Assembly (NCBI GenBank): GCA_964385195.1
Contig: CAYLOC010000069.1
Location: 1 to 13,605, forward strand
Direction of reading: 5' to 3'
Length of the DNA stretch: 13,605 bases
Source of the DNA: CAYLOC01 sp964385195
GTDB lineage: Bacteria; Actinomycetota; Actinomycetes; Propionibacteriales; Nocardioidaceae
Part shown: piece after piece, positions 1 to 6,909 of the stretch
How positions within the stretch are numbered: position 1 is the stretch's first letter
How the letters are laid out: every line of letters begins with the position of its first letter
Notes under the pieces: model-generated
Database searches by the model: none
Seen by the model: the letters and a program-made list of their open reading frames with translations, nothing else
Told to the model about the DNA's origin: nothing
Position numbers and translations under genes: made by a program

Positions 1-96
1 CGTGTCGTGGTCCAGGTGACCAAGAAGGCCACCGGCACCGACACACGCTTCCTACCCCAAAGTCCCGCGGGCGAAGTGTCTGCGCCGTCACCGTGA
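1..96 (+). CDS. 3' end of an unrecognised ORF (partial, 5' end outside window)
   Basis: Frame 1 is open from the first base to a TGA at 94-96, giving 31 residues that end in a Pro/Ser-rich tail (AGEVSAPSP). Codon use is mostly G/C-ending, as expected for a real gene here, and frame 2 closes quickly. I do not recognise the protein and assign no function. The stop codon lies inside the hairpin at 83-101. The fragment is too short to exclude chance openness in GC-rich DNA. Confidence 0.3.
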   Translation, partial: RVVVQVTKKATGTDTRFLPQSPAGEVSAPSP

Positions 97-101
97 CGGC
101 G
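83..101. repeat. Perfect hairpin (8 bp stem, 3 nt loop) over a stop codon
   Basis: The sequence cgccgtca-ccg-tgacggcg is a perfect inverted repeat. It spans the TGA stop of the partial ORF. No T-run follows, so a classical intrinsic terminator is not shown. It could be a T-less actinobacterial terminator between the upstream gene and the convergent restriction operon, or the edge of the accessory segment. Confidence 0.45.
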
Positions 102-184
102 TACGGCGGTTGATGAGGGCCGGTGGCGACCGGGTCTGACCATGACGGTTCTGATATCGACTTGCTACCTCATCTGTGTGCCGA

Positions 185-895
185 TCATGCGAGCCCGCGA
201 ATGTATGCGACACGTCCGGCGATCGCTGCGGTGAGGTTCCGTGTGGAGACCTCCGCGACCGGCTCGTCATGGATTCCCAGCCCCTTCTCGGAACTAATCA
301 AGCATGCGGCGTCGTAGAGACGCTCACGCACGAGACGTTCGAAGAGGATCTGGTATCGACGAGTGTAAGACGAGTCGTCGAATACAGGGTCCGGGGCATA
401 GAGGGGTCGACTCTGGTCGCGCACCGGTGTTATTGAGCCAGGAGCATGCTCCATGACAAAGACGAAACCTAGCCATGGTTTCGTTGTTCCGACGAGGTCT
501 GCTTCGTAGGCGCGCCAGAGGTCTACCGCATTGCCGATGGCCTCCTCGGTTCGGTTATTGAAGTTGTTCCCGAAGGACCCGACCTGAGACTTGCATTCGA
601 TCGCTGCGACGAGGACATCGTTGTAGGTGACCACGATGTCCCAGTTCTTGGCGCGTCGGTAGTACCCGGGCAGCGGGATGATTCCGTGTGGTCGAACCTC
701 TGCGCCTAGGTCCAGCAGGGGGTTGAATTGTGCTGCGATGAGGTCCTGCAACGGACTCAGGTGCAGGCCCCCAGTGACGCTGCCGCGGGTCCCCGCATCC
801 ACCTTTCCGGCTTCTATCTGCTTCTGTGTCTGCAGATCACGTCCAGTCCAGAACGCCTTGATCGCGGCGTCGTAGTCTTGTTTTGTTGCTGTCAC
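185..895 (-). CDS. Type II restriction endonuclease, XhoI/PaeR7I family
   Basis: A 236-residue protein matching the XhoI/PaeR7I endonuclease family, which cleaves CTCGAG. PaeR7I is of similar length. What is seen: GTRGSVTGG (residues 36-43), the core LPGYYRRAKNWD (75-86), and ECKSQVGSFGNNFNNRTEEA (100-119), a block I recall as near-invariant in this family. The PD-(D/E)xK catalytic centre reads D86, E100, K102. The start is GTG at 895; its first bases are the TGA stop of the methyltransferase (GTGA, 4 nt overlap), so translation is probably coupled and the enzyme is made after its protective methylase. GC content is clearly lower than in the genes to the right (one 60-base line counts about 53%), as often seen for transferred restriction systems. 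No truncation or frameshift is seen, so it may be active. CTCGAG specificity is inferred from family membership. Confidence 0.9.
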   Translation of the reverse strand: MTATKQDYDAAIKAFWTGRDLQTQKQIEAGKVDAGTRGSVTGGLHLSPLQDLIAAQFNPLLDLGAEVRPHGIIPLPGYYRRAKNWDIVVTYNDVLVAAIECKSQVGSFGNNFNNRTEEAIGNAVDLWRAYEADLVGTTKPWLGFVFVMEHAPGSITPVRDQSRPLYAPDPVFDDSSYTRRYQILFERLVRERLYDAACLISSEKGLGIHDEPVAEVSTRNLTAAIAGRVAYIRGLA

Positions 896-2613
896 GAGCC
901 ACGTGCCTCTTCCATGTCGTAGGCGTCAAGGTCGATTCCGTAGGCGTCTGCTGCGGCTCGTGTTGCAGCGTCCGGATCGCGACTACGAAACGCTGCGCGG
1001 AGGGCGTCTTGGGTGTTCGCGTTGATCCGGTCGGGGTGTGGTACGCGGATGCGTTTGAGGTACTGGGCTTGGAACCGGAGGGTGCCGCCGCGCATGCGGA
1101 CGCAGTACGCCTCGATGAACGCCTGGGCGATCCGCGACAAGAGGATGCCGCCGAGCACCTCCATGTCCCACTTGTCCGAGACCACGTAGTAGAGGTTGTG
1201 ATGTGGGTAGTGGCCGCCTGGCTCCAAGACCGGGTGGATCGATGCCTTCATGTCCTGAAGGAGCAGTTTCGGCCGGTCGATGAGGTTGGCATGAACCTTG
1301 TCGATCGTCCTGTGCCACGACCCGGGGTCCCTTTTGGCGACGAACCGGTTCCGCAGCGCCGAGTGCTGCGAAAGGTAGCCAGACATTCGGGGGTAGTCGT
1401 TCAGGGAGACAAGGCTGCCGTCGGCCGTCCATGGATTCACCAAGTAATTGCCGTGCCACTCGAACGTGCCTGACGTGAGGTCGCATCGCATCGCGAGTGG
1501 GAGCATCCGGTCAGGCTCTGCCGCGCCAGGGTTTTTGGTGACGTAGACGTTGTCAGCGCCGGTCGCGATGCCGATGGAAACCTTTGTGCCGGTGTGCGGG
1601 TCGTGCAGGGGGGCGAATTGGTCGTTCAGCCTCTCGATGAGCGCCAGCCGGGCGGGTGACCCGATTGGCCAGAGTTCGCCGCCGGCGAACCACTGCGGCA
1701 GACGGTGCGCCTGAACCCCAATGCCGGTGAATTCCGTCAGCGACTGGTCCTTGCACGCCTGGACCAGAGCGAAGGCGCTGGCGGCACCGAACTCGGCGGT
1801 CGTGTCTGCGACGACGACCGACGATTGCGGATGATTGGCCAGGACGGTGATCGCCGGGTAGGCGGAGACCTGGGACTCAAACGCGTCTACGTCATGCATC
1901 GTCCAAACATGCTCCACCGCGTACCGGTTGGCGACTAGTTCGCGGAGCCCGGAGCCGTACTGGTTACGCATCCAACGCTCAGCACAGATGAACCCGACCC
2001 GGCCTCCCGGCTTGAGCATCTGCAACGAGCGCTCGATGAAGCCGACGTAGATGTCGCCGCGCCCGCGCATCGTCTGCCAGGTGCTGCGGTACTCGGCCGC
2101 GAGTGCCTCGGGAAGGTCGTCGTAGCGGATGTACGGCGGATTGCCCACCACCACATCGGCTGGCCGGTCATCAATCCCGGGGAGATTGCCACCCGTCCCG
2201 GGGAGACTGTCGCCCATTCCGGGGAGCATGCTCTCGCTGCCCAGGAGGAGGAAGTCGGCGTGTTGAACCCAGCCTTCGGCCAAGTCTTTGGCGGTCGCAG
2301 CGGCGGCGCCGGCGTTCACCAAGAGGCCTCGGCACAGCGCGCGCGAGGCCTCGACATGCTCGGGCTGGAGATCATAGGCGCGAAGTACGTTGCCAAGCGA
2401 GCCGAGTTCGCGACCGTAGGCCTTCGCGCTGGCGACTAGACGCTCGACGACCGGGCCGAGGAACGCCCCAGATCCACACGACGGCTCCACTAGATGGAGA
2501 GACCCCAGGTCTTGGTCCGCGGTGTAGCCAACTAGGTCGAGAAGTACATCAACCACCCAACGGCGTGTGAAGACCTCGCCGTGATTCTGGGTGTGAGGCT
2601 CGACGAGCACCAT
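892..2613 (-). CDS. Type II N6-adenine DNA methyltransferase (modification partner)
   Basis: A 573-residue methyltransferase that would methylate adenine in the target of the adjacent XhoI-type nuclease. Numbering from ATG 2613: motif X region near 9-28 (HGEVFTRRWVVDVLLDL), SAM-binding motif I EPSCGSG (43-49), acidic motif II around D81, catalytic motif IV NPPY (158-161), and a C-terminal target-recognition region with GGTLRFQAQYLKRIRVP (about 509-525), typical of TaqI/Eco57I-like gamma-class enzymes. The order motif I, IV, then target recognition supports that class. An in-frame TTG at 2619 would add two residues, but a TAAAGT box exactly 6 nt before ATG 2613 fits a leaderless start there, and there is no Shine-Dalgarno sequence. 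Methylase first, nuclease second, with overlapping ends, is a usual order for such systems. Three copies of a seven-residue repeat (130-150) lie between motifs I and IV. Confidence 0.9.
   Translation of the reverse strand: MVLVEPHTQNHGEVFTRRWVVDVLLDLVGYTADQDLGSLHLVEPSCGSGAFLGPVVERLVASAKAYGRELGSLGNVLRAYDLQPEHVEASRALCRGLLVNAGAAAATAKDLAEGWVQHADFLLLGSESMLPGMGDSLPGTGGNLPGIDDRPADVVVGNPPYIRYDDLPEALAAEYRSTWQTMRGRGDIYVGFIERSLQMLKPGGRVGFICAERWMRNQYGSGLRELVANRYAVEHVWTMHDVDAFESQVSAYPAITVLANHPQSSVVVADTTAEFGAASAFALVQACKDQSLTEFTGIGVQAHRLPQWFAGGELWPIGSPARLALIERLNDQFAPLHDPHTGTKVSIGIATGADNVYVTKNPGAAEPDRMLPLAMRCDLTSGTFEWHGNYLVNPWTADGSLVSLNDYPRMSGYLSQHSALRNRFVAKRDPGSWHRTIDKVHANLIDRPKLLLQDMKASIHPVLEPGGHYPHHNLYYVVSDKWDMEVLGGILLSRIAQAFIEAYCVRMRGGTLRFQAQYLKRIRVPHPDRINANTQDALRAAFRSRDPDAATRAAADAYGIDLDAYDMEEARGS
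2174..2236 (-). repeat. 3 x 21 bp tandem repeat inside the methyltransferase gene
   Basis: Three contiguous 21 bp units start at 2174, 2195 and 2216 and share the core tcccggggaga (third copy ttccggggagc). In the methyltransferase they encode LPGMGDS, LPGTGGN and LPGIDDR. Each unit is a multiple of three, so a change in copy number would keep the reading frame. The repeat ends about 8 residues before NPPY, in what should be a surface loop between motif I and motif IV. Confidence 0.85.
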
Positions 2614-2619
2614 AGTCAA

Positions 2620-2625
2620 ACTTTA
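2620..2625 (-). promoter_or_regulatory. Candidate -10 box of the restriction-modification operon (leaderless)
   Basis: On the - strand TAAAGT is followed by 6 nt and then ATG at 2613, the geometry of a leaderless actinobacterial transcript. No convincing -35 was found. It helps decide the methyltransferase start between TTG 2619 and ATG 2613. Confidence 0.45.
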
Positions 2626-2626
2626 G

Positions 2627-2676
2627 GGGCCACCACCGACACCCGGACATAGGCATGGGAGATACGTAAGTGGCCC
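2627..2676. repeat. Separated inverted repeat upstream of the methyltransferase
   Basis: Arms gggccac (2627-2633) and gtggccc (2670-2676) face each other across 36 bp directly upstream of the restriction-modification operon. It could be an operator or a remnant of a mobile-element end; the arms are short enough to be coincidence. Confidence 0.3.
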
Positions 2677-3112
2677 GTTCACCAAGGTACGCGACCGGCC
2701 GCTCGATCGGCGGTGGCCATAATCGATGGCTGGTGGCTTCGTGATCACTGGTCCGGTTCCACCGCTGCCGCCGACACACACTCGTGGAGTGCCGGGTCCG
2801 AACACGAACGGCATCTCGATCGCACCCCGTGATGCTCGGCCTCACGGGGGATGAGGGGGCGGTAGCGTTTTGCGCTCCTCTTCAGTTGCGACGCAGAGTG
2901 GGGCGCACGGGACCCGGTGAGTTTGGTGGTCGCGTTCACCGTCCAGCACCCCGTCGTCGGGATCGTGTCGCTGAAACACTGGCTCGTCAGGGTGACACTG
3001 TCGACGTACGGGTCGAGACCGGTCATCCGGTCGTGCCGATCTCTCCGAACGCAATCAATGCCCGGCGCGAAGGCGAGTGCCTTCCGGAGCCGATAGAGCC
3101 TGGGCCCATGGC

Positions 3113-3139
3113 TGGTCGGTTGCGGGTCAATTCCGACCA
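3113..3139. repeat. Stem-loop (7 bp stem, 13 nt loop) in the intergenic stretch
   Basis: tggtcgg (3113-3119) pairs perfectly with ccgacca (3133-3139). It lies about 200 bp before moaA. No T-run follows and it does not resemble the molybdenum-cofactor riboswitch as far as I can judge, so function is open. Confidence 0.25.
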
Positions 3140-3333
3140 ACCGCGCGTAGGCCCGTGTTTCGTTGCTTATCGCAATCCACAGACGATGCAACCCCCACCA
3201 CGCTGCCAAGTGTTCGATTCTGCCCAGAAGAGCATGGGGTTCAAGCAGGGCGCGCCGGTCGCCTCGAGCGTCCTCGCTATGTGGGCGGCGTTGTTCCGGG
3301 GTTGACACGGCGTCTCGCTCCTTACTGGGAGGC

Positions 3334-3339
3334 TATGCT
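3334..3339 (+). promoter_or_regulatory. Candidate -10 box of moaA (leaderless)
   Basis: TATGCT ends 6 nt before the moaA ATG at 3346, the leaderless geometry. A gggagg at 3327-3332 also precedes the gene, but 13 nt before the ATG is long for a Shine-Dalgarno site. A perfect TTGACA at 3302-3307 is 26 nt upstream of the TATGCT box, too far to be its -35. Confidence 0.4.
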
Positions 3340-3345
3340 GGCGCC

Positions 3346-4362
3346 ATGCGTTCTCCGGGCGTCACTGACCAGTTTGGCCGGTCGATGCGTGACTTGCGGT
3401 TGTCGGTCACCGACCGCTGCAACTTCCGATGCCGGTATTGCATGCCGCGGGAGCTGTTCGGTGCGGACCACGCGTTCCTCCCGCGGTCGGAGCTGCTCGA
3501 CTTCGACGAGCTCACCCGGCTGGTGGGCGTGTTCGCGAGCCTGGGCGTGGTGAAAGTCCGGCTCACCGGAGGCGAGCCGCTGATGCGCCGCGACCTGGCC
3601 ACGCTCGTCCGCAAGATCGTCGAGGTACCCGGCATCGAGGACGTCGCGGTGACCACGAACGCATCCTTGCTTCGCAAGCAGGCCGCAGAGTTGCGAGCGG
3701 CCGGGCTGCACCGGGTCACCGTGAGCCTCGACACCCTCGATCCCGACCAGTTCCATGCGATCTCCGACGTCGCGATCCCGCTGTCCCAGGTGCTGGACGG
3801 GATCGAAGCCGCCCGGGAAGCCGGGTTCGAGCCGATCAAGCTCAACACCGTCGTCAAACGCGGGATGAACGAGGACGCTATCCTCCCGCTGGTCGACTAC
3901 GCCCGCGAACACGGCGACATCATCCGGTTCATCGAGTACATGGACGTCGGCACCACCAACGGCTGGAAGCTCGACGACGTCGTTCCCGCCGCGGAGGTGC
4001 TGGCCAGGATCGCCGCGGCCCATCCGGTGGAACCGGTCGACCCGAACTACTCCGGCGAAGTAGCCTCTCGCTACCGGTTCGCCGACGGTCGAGGGGAGAT
4101 CGGCCTGATCAGCTCGGTAACGCAGCCGTTCTGCAGCACCTGCACCCGGGCCAGGGTGACCGCGATCGGCGAGCTGTACACCTGCCTGTTCGGCCACCGC
4201 GGCCTCGACCTGCGGTCGATGTTGCGCGATGGGGCCAGCGATGAGGAGATCACTGCGACGTTGCGGACCGCCTGGGGCGCGCGGGATGACCGGTACTCCG
4301 AGCTGCGCACCCGGCATACCGACCTCGGACCGCGGGCAGAGATGTCCTACCTCGGCGGCTGA
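3346..4362 (+). CDS. moaA: GTP 3',8-cyclase MoaA (molybdenum cofactor biosynthesis)
   Basis: A 338-residue radical SAM enzyme that, with MoaC, turns GTP into cyclic pyranopterin monophosphate, the first step of molybdenum cofactor synthesis in the cytoplasm. The radical SAM cluster motif CX3CX2C is C25, C29, C32 (TDRCNFRCRYCMP). TGGEPLMRRDL follows, and the second, GTP-binding [4Fe-4S] site is the C-terminal CX2CX13C in FCSTCTRARVTAIGELYTC. The protein ends in the conserved Gly-Gly tail (SYLGG). Length is normal for the family. The frame stays open upstream to 3163, but the family N terminus (DQFGRSMRDLRLSVTDRC) begins just after ATG 3346, and the upstream extension is not MoaA-like. It converges on the regulator gene with a 25 bp gap. 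Placement beside a molybdopterin oxidoreductase operon suggests it serves that enzyme, perhaps as an extra moaA copy; no other cofactor genes are in the window. Confidence 0.95.
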   Translation: MRSPGVTDQFGRSMRDLRLSVTDRCNFRCRYCMPRELFGADHAFLPRSELLDFDELTRLVGVFASLGVVKVRLTGGEPLMRRDLATLVRKIVEVPGIEDVAVTTNASLLRKQAAELRAAGLHRVTVSLDTLDPDQFHAISDVAIPLSQVLDGIEAAREAGFEPIKLNTVVKRGMNEDAILPLVDYAREHGDIIRFIEYMDVGTTNGWKLDDVVPAAEVLARIAAAHPVEPVDPNYSGEVASRYRFADGRGEIGLISSVTQPFCSTCTRARVTAIGELYTCLFGHRGLDLRSMLRDGASDEEITATLRTAWGARDDRYSELRTRHTDLGPRAEMSYLGG

Positions 4363-4387
4363 CCCCGGCCCCCGGAGGAGCAACGGC

Positions 4388-5293
4388 TCAGCGGGTGCAG
4401 TTCTCCAACAACCACCGGCTGGGTTCGGACGGGCGGTGGCTGCGGAGCCAGATCGCGGTGAGGTGACGGGTGAGGTCCAGCCCGGCGATCGCGAGCTCGA
4501 CCAGGGTTCCTCCCGCGAGGTCGGACTGGACGGCGAGGGTGCTCAGTACGGCGGGGCCCGCGCCGGCGATGACCGCGCCCTTGACCGCCTCGTTCGACCC
4601 GAGCTCCAGCAAGGGTGCGGCATGCTGGCCGCCGAGGATCTCCTCCAGGGTCAGCCTGGTGCCCGACCCCGGCTCCCGGACCACGAGCGGTGTCTGCACC
4701 AGTTCGGCCCGGCCCAGCGGCGCACGCCGGTGCGCCCACGGATGGTCCGGGGCCACCACGACGACCAACCGGTCGGTGGCCACGGTGCGGGTCCGCAGCC
4801 GCCGGTCGACCTGCGGCCCTTCGACGAAACCGATGTCGGCCGCCCCGTCCAGGACCAGCCGCTGCACCTGCTCGGAGTTGGCCACCTCCAGCCCGATGTG
4901 CAGTTCGGGGTGGGCGGCACGGGTCCGGAACAACCACCGCGGCATGAGGTGTTCGGCGATGGTCATGGAAGCAGCGACCCGCAGGTCACGGTCAGCCCCG
5001 GCCCGGAGGGACACGACGGCACCGAGCATGTGGTCGACGGTCTCGAGAACCTGCCGGGCCCAGTCGACCACGACCTGTCCCTCGGTGGTCAGCGTGGAGC
5101 CGGTCGCCGATCGGCGTACCAGGGGGAGCTGCAGATCCCGCTCGAGCTGGCTGAGGCGCTTGCTGGCGGCGGGCTGGCTGATACCGGCGCGACGAGCGGC
5201 GCGTCCGAGACTGCCTAATGCCCCGACGTCGACCAGCAGCCGCAGCGAGGCAAGGTCAGGTGCGCGCGGCGGCATCACCCGGGGAACTGTCAT
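4388..5293 (-). CDS. LysR-family transcriptional regulator
   Basis: A 301-residue regulator of normal LysR length. Residues about 13-70 form the winged helix-turn-helix (GSLGRAARRAGISQPAASKR, 27-46), followed by a linker helix and a periplasmic-binding-protein-like effector domain from about 95 to the end. The C-terminal pattern GSNEAVKGAVIAGAGPAVLS resembles effector domains of the CbbR/CysL-type subgroup, some of which respond to sulfur or carbon metabolites; this gives no firm ligand. It is divergent from the ferredoxin/NrfD-oxidoreductase operon with about 60 bp between starts, the classic arrangement for a LysR protein controlling its neighbour and itself. Start ATG 5293 is supported by a TAATCT box 6 nt upstream (leaderless) and by the lack of a Shine-Dalgarno site. 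The inducer may be the substrate of the Mo enzyme, which is inference. Confidence 0.92.
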   Translation of the reverse strand: MTVPRVMPPRAPDLASLRLLVDVGALGSLGRAARRAGISQPAASKRLSQLERDLQLPLVRRSATGSTLTTEGQVVVDWARQVLETVDHMLGAVVSLRAGADRDLRVAASMTIAEHLMPRWLFRTRAAHPELHIGLEVANSEQVQRLVLDGAADIGFVEGPQVDRRLRTRTVATDRLVVVVAPDHPWAHRRAPLGRAELVQTPLVVREPGSGTRLTLEEILGGQHAAPLLELGSNEAVKGAVIAGAGPAVLSTLAVQSDLAGGTLVELAIAGLDLTRHLTAIWLRSHRPSEPSRWLLENCTR

Positions 5294-5307
5294 AACTATA
5301 GATTATG
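5291..5307. promoter_or_regulatory. Candidate LysR operator, CATAA-N7-TTATG
   Basis: A 17 bp interrupted palindrome with perfect 5 bp arms (5291-5295 and 5303-5307) contains ATA-N9-TAT and fits the T-N11-A style of LysR boxes. It is an AT-rich island in very GC-rich DNA between the divergent genes. It covers both the regulator's start codon and its candidate -10 box, so binding should repress the regulator while it could activate the + strand operon. Confidence 0.55.
5300..5305 (-). promoter_or_regulatory. Candidate -10 box of the LysR gene (leaderless)
   Basis: TAATCT on the - strand is followed by 6 nt and ATG at 5293. It sits inside the palindrome at 5291-5307. The opposite strand reads TAGATT at 5299-5304, a possible -10 for the + strand operon with a leader of about 50 nt. 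Confidence 0.45.
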
Positions 5308-5355
5308 TGGTGATGCCCGGTTGCCGTCTAGCGGGGGACGCCGGGATATCCGACG

Positions 5356-6879
5356 ATGGGGGGAATGAAGTACGGCTTCGCGATCGACCAACGTACCTGT
5401 ATCGGCTGCCATGCCTGCACGGTCGCCTGTAAGACCGAACACCAGGTGCCGCTGGGCCAGTTCCGGACCTGGGTGAAGTACGTCGACTCCGGCACGTTCC
5501 CCGACTCCACCCGCGACTTCGCGGTGATGCGGTGCAACCACTGCACGGATGCGCCCTGCATCAAAATCTGCCCGACCTCGGCACTGTTCAAACGCGAGGA
5601 CGGGATCGTCGACTTCGACAGCGACCGGTGCATCGGCTGCAAGTCGTGTATGCAGGCGTGCCCGTACGACGCGATCTACATCGACGAGGACTCCCACACC
5701 GCGGCGAAGTGCAACTTCTGTGCCCACCGGATCGATGACGGCCTGGAGCCGGCGTGCGTCACGGTCTGCCCCACCCACTCCATCTGGGTCGGAGACCTCG
5801 ATGATGAGAACTCCGGCATCTCGAAGCTGCTCGCCAACAACGCGACCGCGGTGCGGGCGCCGGAGCAGAACACCGGCCCCAACGTGTTCTACCTCGGCGC
5901 AGAGCGGGCGACGCTCGATCCGCTCGGCGCGCCGGTGAAGGACACCTACCTCTGGGCGAAGCCCGATGAGCAGCGGCTGCGCACCTCCGGCGACTTCACC
6001 GGTGCGGACCCGACCGCACACACCACGCTGAACACCTCGCATGCCCGCCCGTGGGGGTGGCGGGTGGTCACCTACCTGTGGGCAAAGGGCATGGGCGGGG
6101 GCGCGCTGTTCGTCGCGGCGCTGGCGGTGCTGCTGGGTGTCGACCTCGGTGCGACCGGCGACATCGTGGCGCCGATCCTGGGCGCGGCCGGCGCGGGCGC
6201 AACCGGTGTTCTGCTGGTGTGGGACCTGAAACGCCCGGACCGCTTCTACTACCTGTTCACCAAACCCCATTCTTCGTCATGGCTGGTGCTCGGCGGCTAC
6301 TGCTTGTTGTTGTTCGGTGCCGCGGCGGCGGCGTGGTTCGTGGTCGGTGTCGCCGGACTGGACGGGCTGATGTGGCCGTTGGCGTGGGCGGTGCTGGTGC
6401 CGTCCGCCCTGGTGGCCGGCTACACGGCGTTCCTGTTCGCTCAGGCCGAGGGTCGTGACCTGTGGCAGTCGAAGTGGCTGGGTCCGCACCTGCTGGCCCA
6501 GGCGCTGCTGGTCGGTGCCGGCGCGATGGCGATCGTCGCGTTCGCTGCCGGTGTCGATGACTCAGGTACGGCGCTGATCGCCCGCTGCGTCGTCGTCGGC
6601 GGCCTGCTGCACGTGCTGATCAGCCTCGCGGACCTGTTCGGTCCGCATCCGACACGGAACGCGAAGGTCGCCGCCGACATCATCGTCCGCGGCCGGTATG
6701 CCCGGCTGTTCTGGGGCGGAGCGGTGGCTCCGGTACTCGTGGCGGTGGTGCTGTCGGCCATCGCCTGGACCGGCTCACCTGCCTGGCTGGCCGCGCTGGC
6801 CGGGCTGATCGCGCAACCGGCGCTGTTGGCGTACGAGTCGGCCTATGTCCGCGCTGCGCAAGACGTGCCGCTGTCGTAG
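5356..6879 (+). CDS. Fused 4x[4Fe-4S] electron-transfer subunit and NrfD-type membrane anchor
   Basis: A 507-residue fusion that should carry electrons between the Mo enzyme and the membrane quinone pool. Residues 1-140 are a DmsB/PsrB-like ferredoxin with 16 Cys in four groups: C15/18/21/25, C60/63/68/72, C92/95/98/102 and C119/122/134/138, enough for four [4Fe-4S] clusters. After a linker (about 140-235), residues 236-500 contain about eight hydrophobic helices like NrfD/PsrC/DmsC anchors, for example SSWLVLGGYCLLLFGAAAAA. In most relatives these are two proteins, so the fusion is notable. There is no signal peptide or Tat motif, so the ferredoxin part probably lies in the cytoplasm. ATG 5356 is the first start; in-frame ATG 5365 three codons on begins MKYGFAIDQRTC, a common start in such subunits. 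Neither has a clear Shine-Dalgarno site, so the start is uncertain. The next gene follows after 30 bp. Confidence 0.9.
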   Translation: MGGMKYGFAIDQRTCIGCHACTVACKTEHQVPLGQFRTWVKYVDSGTFPDSTRDFAVMRCNHCTDAPCIKICPTSALFKREDGIVDFDSDRCIGCKSCMQACPYDAIYIDEDSHTAAKCNFCAHRIDDGLEPACVTVCPTHSIWVGDLDDENSGISKLLANNATAVRAPEQNTGPNVFYLGAERATLDPLGAPVKDTYLWAKPDEQRLRTSGDFTGADPTAHTTLNTSHARPWGWRVVTYLWAKGMGGGALFVAALAVLLGVDLGATGDIVAPILGAAGAGATGVLLVWDLKRPDRFYYLFTKPHSSSWLVLGGYCLLLFGAAAAAWFVVGVAGLDGLMWPLAWAVLVPSALVAGYTAFLFAQAEGRDLWQSKWLGPHLLAQALLVGAGAMAIVAFAAGVDDSGTALIARCVVVGGLLHVLISLADLFGPHPTRNAKVAADIIVRGRYARLFWGGAVAPVLVAVVLSAIAWTGSPAWLAALAGLIAQPALLAYESAYVRAAQDVPLS

Positions 6880-6909
6880 CGACACGGTTTCGAGGAGGAG
6901 CGATACCCG

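Larger units (their letters stand above)
2626..3345. other. About 720 bp intergenic stretch without a supportable gene
   Basis: Between the methyltransferase start and moaA several overlapping ORFs exist on both strands; the longest is 187 codons on the - strand, 2745-3308. None has a recognisable domain, a convincing ribosome site or typical high-GC codon use; they are rich in Arg, Cys, His and Ser like out-of-frame translations. No tRNA or T-run terminator was found. GC is lower than in the moaA side. Likely contents are the divergent regulatory region of the restriction operon, the upstream region of moaA, and perhaps decayed mobile-element DNA at the island boundary. Confidence 0.5.

Noticed and set aside
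3302..3307. Perfect TTGACA as the moaA -35
   Set aside because: 26 nt to the only good -10 (TATGCT), and no -10-like sequence at 16-18 nt.
2745..3308. 187-codon - strand frame in the intergenic stretch as a gene
   Set aside because: No domain, no ribosome site, atypical codon use and several competing frames. Kept only as unexplained boundary DNA.
2900..3340. Molybdenum-cofactor riboswitch upstream of moaA
   Set aside because: No set of conserved helices could be recognised, and the leaderless geometry at 3334-3346 leaves no leader for one.
3163..3345. Upstream extension of moaA to 3163
   Set aside because: The extra residues do not resemble MoaA; the family N terminus starts after ATG 3346.
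3322..4383. Open frame of 353 codons antisense to moaA
   Set aside because: moaA has both cluster motifs and the Gly-Gly tail; the antisense frame has no recognisable feature.
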